This document shows, piece by piece, positions 8,547-18,124 of a stretch of 64,000 nt of DNA. The first letter of the stretch is position 1. Every line of letters starts with the position of its first letter. The stretch spans positions 62,001 to 126,000 of the forward strand of contig NZ_KB907500.1 of assembly GCF_000382065.1 (NCBI RefSeq). Reading direction: 5' to 3'. This DNA comes from Stenotrophomonas hibiscicola ATCC 19867. Its GTDB lineage: Bacteria; Pseudomonadota; Gammaproteobacteria; Xanthomonadales; Xanthomonadaceae. Under the pieces are notes generated by a model. It did not search any database and had not been told where the DNA came from. It saw only the letters and a list, made by a program, of their open reading frames with translations. The translations under genes and the position numbers were made by a program.

Positions 8547-9635
8547 ATGTCCCCTCGCTTTGCCAGCCTTCTTCTCCTGGCCCTATGCAGCAGCAATGCG
8601 CTGGCCACCGGCACCGCCTATCGACCGGCCTTCCACCCGGACCAGCTGAAGGGACCGCCCGCAGGACGCCCGAACGAAGTGCTGGTGCTGGGCAGCCCAC
8701 ACCTGTCCAGCCTGCCGGAGACCTTCACGCCGGCGATGCTGGAACCTCTGCTGCAGCGCCTGGAAGCCTGGCGGCCCACCGCGATCGCAGTGGAGAACCT
8801 GTCCGGCCTGCAGTGTGACTTCATGCGCCGCAATCCGGCCCGATACGCGGAGAGCGTCGCGGACTACTGCGTCGATCCGGCACCGGCGCAGGCCGCCACC
8901 GGTCTGGACGTGCCCAGCGCCAACGTGGAAATCGAACGCCTGCTTGCAGATTGGCCCAAGGCGCCAAGCGCTGCCCAGCGACGTCGCTTGGCCGCAGTCT
9001 TCCTGGCTGCGGGCGAGAGCAGCTCGGCAGTCGTCCAATGGCTGCGGCTGCCCCGGGAAGAGCGCCGTGCGGCCGACAGCCTGACTCCGGAGCTGGTGCA
9101 ATTCCTCGACACGCGCATGACCCGCCGCAACGAGGCCGTCCTGGTGGCCGGCGTGCTTGCCGCACGCCTCGGACTGGAGCGCCTGTGGTCGGTGGACGAC
9201 CACACTGCGGATTCGCCCACACCGGAATCGCAGCAGAAGGCCTACGCTGCCGCCATACGCGGCGCCTGGGACAACGCCTTCGTCAAAGCACGCAGGGCGG
9301 CTGATGAACGGCTCGGAGCCAATCTTGTTCAACCGGAAGGATTGCTCGCGATGTATCGCGCCTACAACGCACCCGAGACCGCGATGGTGGCGTTCAACAG
9401 CGACTTCGGCGCGACGCTTGTCGAACCCTCACCGGAAGGCTTCGGCCGCAACTACCTGGGCTACTGGGAAACCCGTAACCTGCGCATGGTCGCCAACATG
9501 CGCGACGTGCTCGGCCAGCATCCAGGCACCCGCATGCTGACCATCGTCGGCGCGTCACACAAGGGCTATTACGAGGCTTACCTCAACCTGATGCATGACG
9601 TGCAGCTGGTCAGTTCGGATGAAGTACTGCGCTGA
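8547..9635 (+). CDS. DUF5694-domain secreted protein
   Basis: A 362-residue protein with a signal peptide (hydrophobic segment SLLLLALCSSN, cleavage after ALA near residue 20) and a single DUF5694-type domain. The domain opens with VLVLGSPHLSSL and closes with TIVGASHKGYYEAYL. Those two glycine/histidine motifs resemble the metal-site motifs of the TraB/TIKI superfamily, so a metallo-enzyme role is possible but unproven. I chose the ATG at 8547 because GGAG precedes it and it gives the signal peptide. An upstream ATG at 8508 is also in frame. The protein is probably periplasmic. Confidence 0.75.
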   Translation: MSPRFASLLLLALCSSNALATGTAYRPAFHPDQLKGPPAGRPNEVLVLGSPHLSSLPETFTPAMLEPLLQRLEAWRPTAIAVENLSGLQCDFMRRNPARYAESVADYCVDPAPAQAATGLDVPSANVEIERLLADWPKAPSAAQRRRLAAVFLAAGESSSAVVQWLRLPREERRAADSLTPELVQFLDTRMTRRNEAVLVAGVLAARLGLERLWSVDDHTADSPTPESQQKAYAAAIRGAWDNAFVKARRAADERLGANLVQPEGLLAMYRAYNAPETAMVAFNSDFGATLVEPSPEGFGRNYLGYWETRNLRMVANMRDVLGQHPGTRMLTIVGASHKGYYEAYLNLMHDVQLVSSDEVLR

Positions 9636-9674
9636 CGCAACTGCGCATGGGGGATGCGGTAACCATCCACCGCA

Positions 9675-9905
9675 TCACTCCACCGCGTTCCTGCCCGCCC
9701 GCCACAGCATGATGCTGGCGGCACCGATGCAGGACAGCGTGAACACCAGCAAGGCGACCGCGCCGCCCTGCAGCACCGGCAACAGGGCCTGCGCGTGCAG
9801 GTCGCCGCGCAGCTGTTCCGCACGCAGGCAGGCGGCCAGGGCCAGGCACCAGCCGACCATTGCCGGGGCGTAGGCACGCAGCGTCACCGGGTTGCAGACA
9901 TTCAT
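9675..9905 (-). CDS. Small two-helix membrane protein, unknown function
   Basis: This 76-residue protein has two hydrophobic stretches (about residues 14-28 and 46-68) joined by a charged loop. An AGGTGG site lies a few bases before the ATG. No family was recognised. It lies between the DUF5694 gene and the PAS-GGDEF gene. Confidence 0.6.
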   Translation of the reverse strand: MNVCNPVTLRAYAPAMVGWCLALAACLRAEQLRGDLHAQALLPVLQGGAVALLVFTLSCIGAASIMLWRAGRNAVE

Positions 9906-9967
9906 GGGACCACCTGTAGGAGGGGAAGTACGCGGAGTATTCGCGCACGCCCTCTCACAGGTTGAGA

Positions 9968-12160
9968 TCAGCCCTCGGTCGGATCGATGTCGCCGCCCGG
10001 CAGCTCACTCGCCTCGCCCTGTACCTGCACGTTGTTGCGGCCCATTGCCTTGGCCCGGTAGCACTGGGCATCGGCCGCCGCCACGGCCTGGTCGACGCTC
10101 ATCCCGCCCGTCAAGGGCGCGATGCCGATGCTGGCGCCCACATGCAGGCGGTCCTGGTCCCACGGAATCGACAGCGACGCCAGGGTGTGCAGCAGCTCGC
10201 CGCCAATGCGCGCTGCACGACGCGGCGTGCAACCGGACAGGATCACCGCGAACTCATCGCCACCCAGCCGCGCCACCACATCCGAATCCCGCACGCCGTG
10301 GCGCAGCACGCTGGCCACCGCCCACAGCACGGCGTCACCGGCCAGATGGCCCCAGGTGTCGTTGACCGGCTTGAAGCGGTCCAGGTCGATATACATCAGC
10401 GAGGCGGCCTGGCCGGTACGCTCCACGCGGGTGATCGCCTGCTGCAGATGCACCTCGAAGCCACGACGGTTGCTCAGCTCGGTCAGCGGATCGATCTCGG
10501 CCAGGTGGCGGGCTTCGCGCTGCCGCGCCCGCTGCTGGGTGTCGTCGCGCAGCACCCACACCGCGCCGCGCACATGGCCCTCGTCATCGCGCAGCCAGGC
10601 GCGGGTCAGATCGACCGGGATCGTGGCCGTGCCCAGGCGCAGCAGAAGGTCGGCATGCAGGTCCACCGCATTGCTTTCCGGGTCCAGCAGCACGGATACA
10701 TCAAGCACCGAGCCGGGCGCGTATTCGGTGGTCAGCGCCAGTACGTCCTGCACGTTGTGCCCTGCCAGCGACAGCGCGCCATCACCGGCGAGAGTGCGGA
10801 CAGCAGCGGCGTTGGCGTAATCGATACGACCGTCCAGACTGACGCTGAGCACCAGATCGGCCACGGCATCGAGGGTGATGCGGCTGCGCTGCTCGCTCTC
10901 GAACAGGCGCTGTTCGCTGCTGCGCTGGGCGCTGATGTCCTGGATCTGCGACACGAAATGCAGCGGCTCGCCATGCTCGTTGCGCACCAGCGAGACCGAC
11001 AGCCGCGCCCAGATCACCTTGCCGTCGCGATCGAGATAGCGCTTTTCCAGGTGATAGTGACTGCGCCGCCCGGCCAGCAGATCCTGCACCAGGGCCAGGT
11101 CGGCCTGCAGGTCATCGGGGTGGGTCAGGCGTTGGAAATCAACCTGCAGCAGTTCCTCGCGGGGGTAGCCCAGGATCCGGCACAGGGCGTCATTGACGTC
11201 CAGCCAGCGCCCCTCCAGCGACACCAGCGCCATGCCCAGCGCCGCCGACGTGAACGCACCAGCGAATTTCTCCGCCGCCAGGCGTGCTTCGGCACGTGCC
11301 TGCAGGATCTCGGTGATGTCGATGGACATGCCGACGTAGCCGATGCGCGCGCCGCCGGCACCATCCATGCGGCTGATCGACAGGCGCACCTGGCGTGGCT
11401 GGCCGTCCTTGCGCCGCAATGTCCATTGCCTTGAATAGGTCTGCGCATCGGCACGGGCGCTGAGGGCTTCAAACGCGCCCGGCAGGCGTCCGTCCGCAGC
11501 CGCCAGCGGGCGCAGCCATGCCGCCAACTCGTCCGGATCGTGGAAATCACCCAGTCGCCGCTGTCCGACCACTTCCTCCGCGCTGTATCCCAGCAGGCGT
11601 TGCGCACCGGTATTGAACAGGGTAATGGTGCCTTCGGTATCGGTCGCGATCACCGCCACCTCGTCGGACGCATCGACCACGGCCTGCAGCCGCTGCCGGC
11701 TTTCGGCGGCGTCCTGCCGCGCCTGCTGCAGCTCGGTCACGTCGGCATGCGCACCGGCCATCCACAGCGGTCGTCCCTGCCCATCCCATTCGAACACGCG
11801 GCCACGGTCGTGGATCCATATCCACTGGCCGTTCCTGTGGCGCATGCGGAGCAGGCAGACATAGTTGTCGCTGCGGCCTTCAAAATGATCCTCAAGTGCC
11901 GCGTCGGACAGGACGATGTCATCGGGATGGACCAGCTTCAGGAACGTCTTCTGGCACACCGGCTCCAGCTCTTCCAGGCGATAACCGACGATCTCCGCCC
12001 AGCGCGCATTGACCCGCATCTCGCCGGTCTGCACGTTCCACTCCCAGGTGCCGGCGGCGGTGCCGTCAATGATCATCGCCAGGCGACGACGCTCTTCGGC
12101 CAGCGCCTGCAGGCGCCGCTCCAGCAACCCGTTGCCGTTGGTTCCCTGGCCGGCCATCAA
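9968..12160 (-). CDS. Multi-PAS diguanylate cyclase (PAS x4 - GGDEF)
   Basis: A 730-residue soluble protein. Four PAS domains lie at about residues 25-145, 150-285, 295-420 and 425-550, the first three with PAC-type ends such as GAHADVTE, GMSIDITE and SQIQDISA. A C-terminal GGDEF domain follows (about 560-720) with an intact RLGGDEF active site and an RxxD inhibitory site (RDSD) five residues upstream. It should synthesise c-di-GMP in response to cytoplasmic signals. No EAL domain is attached. The gene is transcribed alone from the region near 12.2 kb. The start could be either of two adjacent ATG codons. Confidence 0.93.
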   Translation of the reverse strand: MMAGQGTNGNGLLERRLQALAEERRRLAMIIDGTAAGTWEWNVQTGEMRVNARWAEIVGYRLEELEPVCQKTFLKLVHPDDIVLSDAALEDHFEGRSDNYVCLLRMRHRNGQWIWIHDRGRVFEWDGQGRPLWMAGAHADVTELQQARQDAAESRQRLQAVVDASDEVAVIATDTEGTITLFNTGAQRLLGYSAEEVVGQRRLGDFHDPDELAAWLRPLAAADGRLPGAFEALSARADAQTYSRQWTLRRKDGQPRQVRLSISRMDGAGGARIGYVGMSIDITEILQARAEARLAAEKFAGAFTSAALGMALVSLEGRWLDVNDALCRILGYPREELLQVDFQRLTHPDDLQADLALVQDLLAGRRSHYHLEKRYLDRDGKVIWARLSVSLVRNEHGEPLHFVSQIQDISAQRSSEQRLFESEQRSRITLDAVADLVLSVSLDGRIDYANAAAVRTLAGDGALSLAGHNVQDVLALTTEYAPGSVLDVSVLLDPESNAVDLHADLLLRLGTATIPVDLTRAWLRDDEGHVRGAVWVLRDDTQQRARQREARHLAEIDPLTELSNRRGFEVHLQQAITRVERTGQAASLMYIDLDRFKPVNDTWGHLAGDAVLWAVASVLRHGVRDSDVVARLGGDEFAVILSGCTPRRAARIGGELLHTLASLSIPWDQDRLHVGASIGIAPLTGGMSVDQAVAAADAQCYRAKAMGRNNVQVQGEASELPGGDIDPTEG

Positions 12161-12365
12161 CCCGTACCCCGGCCCGCACAGGGAGGCAGCGGCCGCAGCG
12201 CGACGCTGCAGACCTCAACGAAGACGACGGGTCCTGCTGGCGTCATGGCCCTCCCCAGCAACAGCGGGGTGGCCGGACGCCTCCCCTCAAGCGCAAGTGT
12301 GCGCAATCACGGGGAAAATCGACAAGTCCCCCGCCACGAATCAAGCGTGACGGGGAACACGGTCC

Positions 12366-14753
12366 TCAACTGCGCTTGGCGCGGGCGAAGGCCTCGGCCA
12401 GGGCGTTGTTGGCCGGGGGCGCGGACGCGGCGGGACGGCCGCCATTGCCCTGGCCCCGGTTCGGCCCGCGGTTCTGGCCGCCTGCATCGCGGCGCGGACC
12501 CTGCCCATGGCCGCGCTCATCACGCTGGCCCGGGCGGCTGGTGGCTTGGCCGGGGGTATCGTCCAGGCGCCGGGTCAGGGCGATGCGCTTGCGCGCCACG
12601 TCCACCTCCAGCACCTTCACCTTGACGATATCGCCGGCCTTGACCACGTCGCGCGGGTCCTTCACGAACGTATCGGACAGGGCCGAAATGTGGATCAGGC
12701 CATCCTGGTGCACACCGATATCGACGAAGGCACCAAAGGCCGCCACGTTGCTTACCACACCCTCGAGCACCATGCCCTCGCGCAGATCCTTGATGTCCTC
12801 GACGCCCTCGGCGAAGCGTGCCGCCTTGAACTCGGGGCGTGGGTCTCGGCCCGGCTTCTCCAGTTCCTTGAGGATGTCACGCACGGTCGGCACGCCGAAG
12901 GTGGCATCGGTGAACTGCTCGGCCTTCAGGCCACGCAGGAAGCTGCCATCACCGATCAGCGCCTTGATCGGGCGTGCAGTGCTGGCCACAATGCGCTCGA
13001 CCACCGGGTAGGCCTCGGGGTGTACCGCCGAAGCATCCAGCGGCTCATCACCGTCGGCAATGCGCAGGAAGCCCGCGCACTGTTCAAAGGTCTTCTCGCC
13101 CAGGCGCGCCACCTTCAGCAGGTCCTTGCGGCGCTTGAACGGGCCGTTCGCATCACGGTGGCGCACGATGTTCTCGGCCACCGTGGCCGACAGGCCGGAC
13201 ACCCGCGACAACAGTGCAGCCGAAGCGGTGTTCACGTACACGCCCACCGCGTTCACGCAGTCCTCCACGCGGGCATCCAGCGCGCGCGCCAGACGGTACT
13301 GGTCCACATCGTGCTGGTACTGGCCGACACCGATGGCCTTGGGTTCGATCTTCACCAGTTCGGCCAGCGGGTCCTGCAGGCGGCGGGCGATCGACACCGC
13401 CCCACGTAGCGACACGTCCAGCTCCGGGAACTCCCTGGCCGCGAACTCGGACGCCGAGTACACCGACGCGCCGGCCTCGCTGACCACCACCTTCTGCAGC
13501 TTCGGGTTGCCAGCGGCCTTGATCGCTTCGCCGGCCAGCTTGTCGGTTTCACGGCTGGCGGTGCCGTTGCCGATCGCGATCAGTTCCACGTTGTGCTTGG
13601 CGCACAGCTGCTTGATCGTCTGCAGCGACTGCTCCCACTGGCGACGCGGCTCGTGCGGGTAGATGGTGTCGGTGGCCACCAGCTTGCCGGTGGCATCGAC
13701 CACGGCGATCTTGCAGCCGGTGCGGATGCCCGGGTCCAGTCCGAGCACGGTCTTCGGGCCGGCGGGTGCCGCCAGCAACAGGTCCTTCAGGTTGTCGCCG
13801 AACACCGCGATGGCCTCGGCTTCGGCCTTCTCGCGGGCCTGGTTGAACAGGTCCAGCAGCAGGTGCGTGTGCAGCTTGGCGCGCCAGGTGAGCCGGCAGG
13901 CGTCCAGCAGCCAGCGGTCGGCGGCGCGGCCCTGGTCGGCGATGCCGGCCCTGCGCGCCACGCGCCCTTCGGCGTACTGGTGGCCGGCCTCGGCATCACT
14001 GCCGGGGTCCAGCTCCAGGAACAGGATCTCCTCGCGGCGCGCGCGAAACAGCGCCAGCAGCCGGTGCGAGGGAATCTTCGCCAACGACTCGGCGTGATCG
14101 AAGTAATCGCGGTACTTGGCGCCTTCGGTTTCCTTGCCCTCGGCCACGCGCGCGCGGATCACGCCGGTTTCGCCCAGCCAGGTGCGCAGTTCGCCGACCA
14201 GCGCGGCGTCTTCACCCCAGCGCTCCATCAGGATCGCGCGCGCACCTTCCAGCGCAGCCTTGGTGTCGGCCACGCCTTTGTCGGCATTGACGAAGCTGGC
14301 CGCAAAGCTCTGCGGGTCCTGCGTCGGGTCGGCCAGCAGGCCATCGGCCAGCGGCTCCAGCCCCGCCTCGCGGGCGATCTGGGCGCGGGTACGGCGCTTG
14401 GGCTTGTACGGCAGGTACAGGTCTTCCAGACGGCTCTTGGTATCGGCGGCCAGGATGTCGTTGCGCAGTTCGTCGCTGAGCTTGCCCTGTTCGCCGATGC
14501 TGGCCAGCACCGCTGCGCGACGGTCCTCCAGCTCGCGCAGGTAGGTCAGGCGCACTTCCAGGTTGCGCAGCTGGGTGTCGTCCAGGCCGCCGGTCACTTC
14601 CTTGCGGTAGCGCGCGATGAACGGAACGCTGGCGCCCTCGTCGAGCAGGCCGACGGCGGCGCGCACCTGGGCGGACTGGGCACCGATCTCGTCGGCGATG
14701 GTCTGGGCGATCTGCTGGGCGAGCGCGCTCTGGGCGTTCTTGGCGTCGTGCAT
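12366..14753 (-). CDS. tex: Tex, RNA-binding transcription accessory protein
   Basis: A 795-residue Tex/YhgF protein: an N-terminal helical region, a YqgF-like nuclease fold ([18 protein letters not shown]), helix-hairpin-helix repeats around [11 protein letters not shown] and LLKVARLG, and an S1 RNA-binding domain near residues 640-720 ([17 protein letters not shown]). The extra C-terminal tail of about 70 residues is rich in R, G, Q and N, which resembles disordered RNA-binding tails. Tex associates with RNA and the transcription machinery and influences stress survival in several bacteria. The frame is open a further 39 codons upstream, but MHDAKNAQ is the natural family start. Confidence 0.95.
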   Translation of the reverse strand: MHDAKNAQSALAQQIAQTIADEIGAQSAQVRAAVGLLDEGASVPFIARYRKEVTGGLDDTQLRNLEVRLTYLRELEDRRAAVLASIGEQGKLSDELRNDILAADTKSRLEDLYLPYKPKRRTRAQIAREAGLEPLADGLLADPTQDPQSFAASFVNADKGVADTKAALEGARAILMERWGEDAALVGELRTWLGETGVIRARVAEGKETEGAKYRDYFDHAESLAKIPSHRLLALFRARREEILFLELDPGSDAEAGHQYAEGRVARRAGIADQGRAADRWLLDACRLTWRAKLHTHLLLDLFNQAREKAEAEAIAVFGDNLKDLLLAAPAGPKTVLGLDPGIRTGCKIAVVDATGKLVATDTIYPHEPRRQWEQSLQTIKQLCAKHNVELIAIGNGTASRETDKLAGEAIKAAGNPKLQKVVVSEAGASVYSASEFAAREFPELDVSLRGAVSIARRLQDPLAELVKIEPKAIGVGQYQHDVDQYRLARALDARVEDCVNAVGVYVNTASAALLSRVSGLSATVAENIVRHRDANGPFKRRKDLLKVARLGEKTFEQCAGFLRIADGDEPLDASAVHPEAYPVVERIVASTARPIKALIGDGSFLRGLKAEQFTDATFGVPTVRDILKELEKPGRDPRPEFKAARFAEGVEDIKDLREGMVLEGVVSNVAAFGAFVDIGVHQDGLIHISALSDTFVKDPRDVVKAGDIVKVKVLEVDVARKRIALTRRLDDTPGQATSRPGQRDERGHGQGPRRDAGGQNRGPNRGQGNGGRPAASAPPANNALAEAFARAKRS

Positions 14754-14960
14754 TGCTTCAGGTCTGTGCCGCATTACGGGAAGACCCCATTCTGGCAACC
14801 CGCGACGGAGCCGGACAAGGCATTGACAGGGCGCAAGGTTCAGCGGCGTAGCCGGATTGGACGCCGGCATCCTGGCAAAGCGCGGGCCCGGACTGGCCCT
14901 GGGCTGGGATGCCGGCGCGGGCGCGCGATGGTGGGCGCGCCCTGCCGCGTGTTACGAAGG

Positions 14961-15176
14961 TCAGCGGTAGTGGCGGGCGGCGCGCTGCATGACGATCTCG
15001 TCACGCATGCCTTCCAGGGCCATCAGGCGGACCTTGCCGACACCCTGCAGTTCCATGAACCGCTCCGTGTAGAACTCCGGCCCCAGCGCGGTGTCGGCGC
15101 GGGATTTGCTGAAGCCATAGGGCACCACGCCCTTCTCGCCATCCTTGCTACCACCGACATAAAGAACGATTGCCAT
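14961..15176 (-). CDS. Conserved small protein, unknown function
   Basis: A 71-residue soluble protein beginning MAIVLYVGGSKDG, with a strong GGAGG site ten bases before the ATG. Charged and aromatic residues are evenly spread, with no signal peptide or membrane segment. It is not recognised as a named family. The good ribosome-binding site and balanced composition argue that it is real. Confidence 0.7.
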   Translation of the reverse strand: MAIVLYVGGSKDGEKGVVPYGFSKSRADTALGPEFYTERFMELQGVGKVRLMALEGMRDEIVMQRAARHYR

Positions 15177-15442
15177 GTGATGTATTCCTCCAAATTGCTA
15201 CTGCGTACTGCACTCGATGAGCGATGCTGCGAGCTCATCAAGGGAGAGCTTACCGCGTCGAACCTGACTGGAACGTCACGAAGGCTAATGACGATCGGTT
15301 GCATGCAGATGACGGCGGAATCGCATCAGAATGCTTACGGATCTTTAACTTTCGGCTAACGAATCAGTACGGGATTCCCGCCAACGGCGCAGCCCCTCGT
15401 GGGTGGTTTGGTTGGTCGCGGAAAGCCGGTTTCCTGTGGGCT

Positions 15443-15544
15443 GGCCGGGAGGGTGGGTAGGCCGGGGACACCGTGAACCCATCCATGGGGGCTTGGCCGC
15501 GGCATCCATGCCGCGGACACCCCGCCCTACCCACCCTCCCGGCC
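15443..15544. repeat. Inner hairpin A of nested repeat
   Basis: Perfect 19-base arms (GGCCGGGAGGGTGGGTAGG at 15443-15461; complement at 15526-15544) enclose a loop that itself contains the small palindrome CCGCGGCATCCATGCCGCGG. Confidence 0.9.
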
Positions 15545-15632
15545 GCTGACAGATTCCTGGTGCCTGCCGCCACCCACGGAGAATAAAAAGAAGATCAAAA
15601 GCAGAAGCAGCCGGGCTGGCCGCTTTTTTGTT

Positions 15633-15700
15633 GTAGAGCCGAGCCTGCGCTCGGCTTCGCGAGCTGGCCTGAAAGCAGCCGAGCGTGGGCTCGGCTCTAC
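15633..15700. repeat. SMAG-type palindrome pair in centre of nested repeat
   Basis: GTAGAGCCGAGCCTGCGCTC from 15633 is answered by GAGCGTGGGCTCGGCTCTAC ending at 15700. This is a classic inverted GTAG-headed pair. Confidence 0.9.
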
Positions 15701-15774
15701 ACGAGCGCAGCGCGCGACCCGCTTTTGCTGTTCTTTTTCTTTTCCGTGGCTGGACGCGGCCGGGAACTGTCAGC

Positions 15775-15878
15775 GGCCGGGCGGGATGGGTTCGCGGGAC
15801 CGTTGGCGCCATGGATGGCGCCATCGAGCCCCCATGGATGGGTTTACGGCGTGTCCCGCGAACCCATCCCGCCCGGCC
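15775..15878. repeat. Inner hairpin B of nested repeat
   Basis: Perfect 25-base arms at 15775-15799 (beginning GGCCGGGCGGGATGGG) and 15854-15878. The loop contains the palindrome GGCGCCATGGATGGCGCC and the CCCATCCATGGG-like core also seen in hairpin A. Confidence 0.9.
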
Positions 15879-15937
15879 CAATCGCATGAAACGTATTCCG
15901 CGACCAAGCCACGAGGGGCTGCGCCGTTGGCTGGAAA

Positions 15938-16390
15938 CTACGGCCACCAGCCACGCCCGAACCGGGCGAAATGATCGGCCGCCCGTTCAAACGGGTTGCG
16001 CGCACTCACCCCGCCGCACAGCAGGTATACCGGCAGGTACAGCGGGCCCAGCACCATGTACTGGTACACGTGCGCACGTTCGTGATCATCCAGCCGGATC
16101 AGCGGTTCCACGCCCCACCCCGCCTGATGCGCATAGGTGCGGCAGGAAATGCCCAGGTCATGGCCGGTATGCAGGATCACGTTCCCCAGCGTGATCGCCC
16201 CGCCCGGCCCCCACGGCCAGCGGTCGAACACCAGCGCACAGTCGCGCGCGCTCCAACGCAATGACGCGCCGCCGAGCATACCGGCCAGGCCGCCAATCAG
16301 GCCGAGCAGCGAATTGGGCAACGTCCATGCTGCGCCCAGCATCTGCAGCGCACGCAGCCACAGCGGCCAGGGTCGAGCGGCCGTGTTCAA
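15938..16390 (-). CDS. Putative HExxH metalloprotein, translationally coupled to PspC gene
   Basis: This 150-residue protein starts at a TTG that overlaps the stop of the upstream PspC gene (TTGA), so translation is probably coupled. It has a hydrophobic segment at about residues 15-40 and then LDDHERAHVYQYMVLGP, whose HERAH matches the zinc-protease HExxH motif. A further glutamate lies in NPFERAADHF near the C-terminus. A second hydrophobic stretch (LGPLYLPVYLLC) follows the motif, so the site may sit at the membrane. No named family is assigned and peptidase activity is only inferred. The nested repeat begins just downstream. Confidence 0.65.
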   Translation of the reverse strand: MNTAARPWPLWLRALQMLGAAWTLPNSLLGLIGGLAGMLGGASLRWSARDCALVFDRWPWGPGGAITLGNVILHTGHDLGISCRTYAHQAGWGVEPLIRLDDHERAHVYQYMVLGPLYLPVYLLCGGVSARNPFERAADHFARFGRGWWP

Positions 16391-16590
16391 TCGGCCTCGT
16401 TCGGCATCAGCAGCCACAGGATCAGGTAGATCAGAATGCCGGGGAAGGCGGCCGAGCCAATCGATATCAGCACGAACACGATCCGCACCAGCGTGGCGTT
16501 CCAGCCGAAGCGGTGGGCGATGCCGCCCATCACGCCGGCGATCATGCGATCGTTCAATGAGCGCGACAGCGTCTTGGGCGTGGTGTTCAT
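16387..16590 (-). CDS. PspC-domain small membrane protein
   Basis: This 67-residue PspC-family protein carries the conserved N-terminal part RMIAGVMGGIAHRFGWN followed by one long transmembrane helix (VFVLISIGSAAFPGILIYLILWLLMP). PspC proteins sit in the inner membrane and act in envelope-stress responses. In E. coli, PspC works with PspB, but here there is no pspA, pspB or pspF nearby. It forms a two-gene unit with the HExxH protein, sharing a TTGA stop/start overlap. Confidence 0.88.
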   Translation of the reverse strand: MNTTPKTLSRSLNDRMIAGVMGGIAHRFGWNATLVRIVFVLISIGSAAFPGILIYLILWLLMPNEAD

Positions 16591-16654
16591 GGCAGCGGCT
16601 CCGGGAAACGGACAAGGCAGTCGAGCATGGCTGGACTCTACACCGCCCCGATGT

Positions 16655-17026
16655 CTACGGCGTGCGGTGGCGCAGGGCCTGCAGGCGTGCGCCGAACCAG
16701 GTGGCTGCGGTCTGTTCAGGCTGACCCGGGCACTGGATGCGGTAAGGCTTGCCGCTCATGCTGCTCTGGCTGGCGGCGCGCTCGATGAACTGCTCGGCGC
16801 TGTCCACCATGTCCTTCTTCAGCAGGTAGTCGTACTTGCGCTGCAGATGGGCGCGCGCATCGCTGCCGTCGTACCAGCTGCCATTGCGCTGGAACCGGCA
16901 CTGCGAGCCGTCCAGGCTGGCGATCAACTGGGCGATCTCCCGCCGTGCATCCGCACTGGGTGCGGCCTGGGCAAGTGGCGCTGCCAGCAGTACCGCAAGA
17001 ATCAGCAAAATCCGGTACGTCATCAT
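16655..17026 (-). CDS. DUF5329 periplasmic protein
   Basis: A 123-residue protein with a signal peptide (LLILAVLLAAPLAQA, cleavage near residue 22) and a DUF5329 domain. The two cysteines (GSQCRFQRNG and RIQCPG) probably form a disulfide, and the central KYDYLLKK...DSAEQFIERAAS segment is typical. The function is unknown. It lies downstream of phaC, 30 bases away, and may be cotranscribed with the PHA synthase genes. Confidence 0.8.
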   Translation of the reverse strand: MMTYRILLILAVLLAAPLAQAAPSADARREIAQLIASLDGSQCRFQRNGSWYDGSDARAHLQRKYDYLLKKDMVDSAEQFIERAASQSSMSGKPYRIQCPGQPEQTAATWFGARLQALRHRTP

Positions 17027-17056
17027 CCCTCCAAGTCAGTCGAGCAGGGCCCGACT

Positions 17057-18124
17057 CTACGGGTCGCGCGCCTTCAGCCAGCCATCGATCGTGGCCGGCA
17101 CTTCGCGCTGCGCGCGGCCGGACACGTAGATACCAATATGGCCACCGCGGAAACTGGACTCGGTGTAGTCATCCGTACCCAGGCGCCCGCGCATCGCGCG
17201 CGAGGCGTCCGGTGGCACCAGATGGTCCTGCTCGGCGTAGATGTTCAACACCGGCAGCGTCACCTGCGACAGATCCACCGCTTCGTCGCCGATCCGTACC
17301 GTGCCCTTCATCAGGCCATTGGCCTGGTAGAACTGCTTGATGAAATCGCGGAACGCCTCGCCCGCCAGGTCCGGCGAATCGAAGATCCACTTTTCCATGC
17401 GCAGGAAGTCCTCCAGCGCCGCCTTGTCATCGAGGATGTCGAGCAGGCCGACGTACTTCTGCACGTTCAGGCGGAATGGCTTGAGCATCAGGTAGCTGGC
17501 ATTCATCAGGTCGGCCGGGATGTTGCCCAGCGTGTCGACCAGCAGGTCCACGTCCACCTGCCGCGCCCAGTGCGAGAGCATGTTGTCGGCGGTCTGGAAA
17601 TCGACCGGGGTGACCATGGTGATCAGCTTGCCCAGCTTCTGCCGGCGCAGCGCCGCGTAGCACAGCGCGAACACGCCACCCTGGCAGATGCCGAGCAGGT
17701 CGACCGGGCTACCACTGCGCGCACGCAGCGCATCCACCGCGCCGTCGATGTAGCGCAGCAGGTAGTCCTCCAGGGTCTGGAAGCGCTCCGAGCGATCCGG
17801 GTAGCCCCAGTCCAGCACGTAGACGTCCTGACCCAGCGCCAACAGCTTCTGCACCAGGGAGCGGTCGGCCTGCAGGTCGACCATGTACGGCCGGTTGACC
17901 AGCGCGTACACGATCAGCAGTGGCGTGCGCCGGGTCGGCGCCTGTTCGCCGACGAAGCGGTACAGCACCACCTTGCCGTCGCGCCAGACTTCCTCGCGCG
18001 CGGTCACGCCATAGTCCACGTCTTCCACCTGCGGCAGCAGCTTCAGCCCCTCCATCAGCTTGCGCTGCATGGCCAGGGTCTCCTGCATCAGGTCATCGGC
18101 GTTGAAGCCCAACGGTCCCTTCAT
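17057..18124 (-). CDS. phaC: Class III polyhydroxyalkanoate synthase, catalytic subunit PhaC
   Basis: PhaC polymerises (R)-3-hydroxyacyl-CoA into storage polyester. The 355-residue length, lacking the long N-terminal domain of class I and II enzymes, fits class III. The lipase-like box is GICQGG with nucleophile Cys147. The other triad members are Asp300 (AEQDHL) and His329 (GGHIG). The start codon overlaps the stop of phaE by four bases, so the two subunits are translationally coupled. No phaA, phaB or phasin gene lies in the window, so monomer supply must be encoded elsewhere. Confidence 0.95.
   Translation of the reverse strand: MKGPLGFNADDLMQETLAMQRKLMEGLKLLPQVEDVDYGVTAREEVWRDGKVVLYRFVGEQAPTRRTPLLIVYALVNRPYMVDLQADRSLVQKLLALGQDVYVLDWGYPDRSERFQTLEDYLLRYIDGAVDALRARSGSPVDLLGICQGGVFALCYAALRRQKLGKLITMVTPVDFQTADNMLSHWARQVDVDLLVDTLGNIPADLMNASYLMLKPFRLNVQKYVGLLDILDDKAALEDFLRMEKWIFDSPDLAGEAFRDFIKQFYQANGLMKGTVRIGDEAVDLSQVTLPVLNIYAEQDHLVPPDASRAMRGRLGTDDYTESSFRGGHIGIYVSGRAQREVPATIDGWLKARDP

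Larger units (their letters stand above)
15381..15930. repeat. Half-kilobase nested inverted repeat
   Basis: The outer arms are perfect 22-base complements (15381-15402 and 15909-15930, beginning CCAACGGCGCAGCCCC). Inside lie three further hairpins in order: 15443-15544, 15633-15700 and 15775-15878. Between them are complementary purine/pyrimidine-rich stretches, AAAAGAAGATCAAAAGCAG (15586-15604) on the left and CTTTTGCTGTTCTTTTTCTT (15722-15741) on the right. No gene is recognised inside. It fills most of the 760-base gap between two leftward genes. Confidence 0.85.

Noticed and set aside
15345..15947. A 200-codon leftward frame across the nested palindrome
   Set aside because: It is a translation of repeat DNA; the same peptide motifs recur on both strands because of the inverted repeats.
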